Virus record (IMG/VR): IMGVR_UViG_3300048930_000381 | Coordinates: 1 to 35,865 of that record | DNA from: a virus | Direction: 5' to 3' (one strand) | DNA length: 35,865 bases | Part shown: positions 35,129 to 35,865 of the stretch, one piece after another | Numbering within the stretch: the first letter of the stretch is position 1 | How the letters are laid out: the number at the start of each line of letters is the position of its first letter | Position numbers and translations under genes: made by a program | Notes under the pieces: model-generated | Database searches by the model: none | Seen by the model: the letters and a program-made list of their open reading frames with translations, nothing else | Told to the model about the DNA's origin: nothing

Positions 35129-35865
35129 ATGGAAGCCGCCACCGTTATCACGACACCCACCGCGACAAAGCCCGCCAAGCTGGAAGACCAGATTCGCGCA
35201 GCGTGTCGCGTTCGGCACTACTCGCTGGCCACGGAGCGCGCCTACGTGTCGTGGTATCTGCAGTTCGTCCGCTGGGCCGGCCTCAAGCACCCGGCCACGC
35301 TGGGCGGCGACCGCGTGGAGGCGTTTCTCTCCTACCTGGCCGGCGAGCCGCGCAACGTCAGCGCAAGCACGCAGCGCCAGGCCTTGGCCGCGCTGCTGTT
35401 CCTGTACCGCCAGGTGCTCGGCCTGCAGTTGCCGTGGCTGGACAACATCACGCGAGCCAAGCAACCGCAGCGCCTGCCCTGCGTGCTCAGCCAGGACGAG
35501 GTGCGGCGCCTGCTGGCCGCCCTGCCACGCACCAGCGCCGGGCTAGCCTTGTCGCTGGCCTACGGCACCGGCATGCGCCTCATGGAGATCCTGCGCCTGC
35601 GCGTCAAGGATCTGGACTTCGACCGGCGCACCATCACCGTCCGTGGCGGCAAGGGCGACAAGGACCGCACCACCATGCTGCCGCGTCACCTCGATGCCGG
35701 CCTGCGCGCGCAGTTGGCGCACCGGCGCCGTCTGCACGACGTCGACCTGGCCCGCGGCATGGTCGACGTCGAACTGCCGCACGCCTTGGCCACCAAGTAC
35801 CCCACCGCCGCGCGTGAATGGGGCTGGCAGTGGCTGTTTGCCGCCGCCGACTACAGCTCCTGCCC
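35129..35865 (+). CDS. intI: Integron integrase IntI (C-terminus outside window)
   Basis: 245 residues visible. Tyrosine recombinase that joins attI and folded attC sites. N-terminal SAM-like domain 'HYSLATERAYVSWYLQFVRWAGLKHPATLGGDRVEAFLSYL' (30-70), then catalytic domain with box I Arg150 in 'LAYGTGMRLMEILRLR' and beta Lys175 in 'VRGGKGDKDR'. The IntI-only insert 'ELPHALATKYPTAAREWGWQWLFAA' (about 215-239) is present and excludes an ordinary phage integrase. The HxxR and Tyr boxes lie beyond 35,865. Confidence 0.97.
   Translation, partial: MEAATVITTPTATKPAKLEDQIRAACRVRHYSLATERAYVSWYLQFVRWAGLKHPATLGGDRVEAFLSYLAGEPRNVSASTQRQALAALLFLYRQVLGLQLPWLDNITRAKQPQRLPCVLSQDEVRRLLAALPRTSAGLALSLAYGTGMRLMEILRLRVKDLDFDRRTITVRGGKGDKDRTTMLPRHLDAGLRAQLAHRRRLHDVDLARGMVDVELPHALATKYPTAAREWGWQWLFAAADYSSC

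Larger units (their letters stand above)
26914..35865. mobile_element. Integron with twelve cassettes, attI and intI; ORFs reversed relative to attC
   Basis: Twelve attC sites of 58-102 bp with near-identical arms, then attI and an IntI gene reading rightward. On the minus strand each site reads RYYYAAC...CGCTCAAGCGG...CCGCTTAGCTC..CGTTRRRY, the canonical polarity, and attI/intI sit at the matching end. All protein genes in the cassettes run on the plus strand, opposite to normal. Cassettes, counted from attI leftwards, begin at 35058, 34197, 33558, 32867, 32061, 31708, 31067, 30549, 29714, 28710, 27876 and 27478. Confidence 0.94.

Noticed and set aside
34899-35817. ORFs over the intI region in other frames
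   Set aside because: The frame from 35129 encodes a well-conserved IntI; the overlapping plus-strand frames are shadows.
35129-35865. Ordinary phage integrase or XerC/D
   Set aside because: The IntI-specific segment (ELPHALATKYP...WQWLFAA) and adjacent attI/attC sites identify an integron integrase.

Overview
The window is high-GC proteobacterial DNA, most likely betaproteobacterial (inferred from base composition and protein flavour; no rRNA or housekeeping gene fixes the taxon). It joins two elements: most of a siphovirus-like prophage (1 to about 26,919) and a complete integron (about 26,914 to 35,865), whose integrase runs off the right edge.

Prophage, leftward part. Positions 1-13,632 hold a packaging, head and tail operon on the minus strand, read right to left: small and large terminase, portal, ClpP-type prohead protease, HK97-type capsid, a block of small accessory virion genes, a repeat protein, head-tail connectors, tail completion proteins, major tail protein, the G/GT tail chaperones with a GGGAAAC slippery heptamer, and a truncated tape measure. 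Upstream of it are an HNH gene, a tRNA-Met, a lipoprotein and two small genes. An IS1595/ISXO2-family transposon (15,302-17,458, 8-bp target duplication) with a passenger gene splits this stretch. From 17,474 to 22,928 lies a tightly overlapped replication and regulation operon: Q-like regulator, RuvC-like resolvase, DNA methyltransferase, P-loop helicase, DUF1376 protein and a Cro-like repressor. Most neighbours overlap by ATGA or GTGA, and this fixed many starts.

Switch and rightward part. Positions 22,929-23,105 carry divergent promoters and four copies of a 14-bp palindrome (AACCGNATNCGGTT). The rightward operon (23,106-26,918) encodes small proteins, a RecE-like PDDEXK exonuclease, a putative annealing protein and an unknown. 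In a lambda-type map this operon would end in xis/int.

Integron. One base after the stop codon of the last phage gene an attC site begins. Twelve attC sites follow, then attI, then a clear IntI on the plus strand. The extra helical base, the arm consensus and the position of attI/intI all say the attC polarity is on the MINUS strand, the normal divergent integron layout. Yet essentially every cassette ORF is on the PLUS strand, backwards relative to its attC and co-directional with the phage operon and intI. Each cassette is therefore attC (5') plus ORF (3'). In several, the attC terminal loop carries the Shine-Dalgarno and start codon, and in six the conserved core supplies the TAA stop. Cargo is phage-like: five DNA methyltransferases, including an MT-A70 protein, an RMF-like protein, zinc-ribbon and DUF551-like proteins, and a tRNA-Arg(CCU).

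Working hypothesis (inference): a phage-linked integron whose cassettes are built to be read from the phage early operon. The attC sites would act as portable 5' untranslated regions, and the array as a swappable store of anti-restriction and host-takeover genes.
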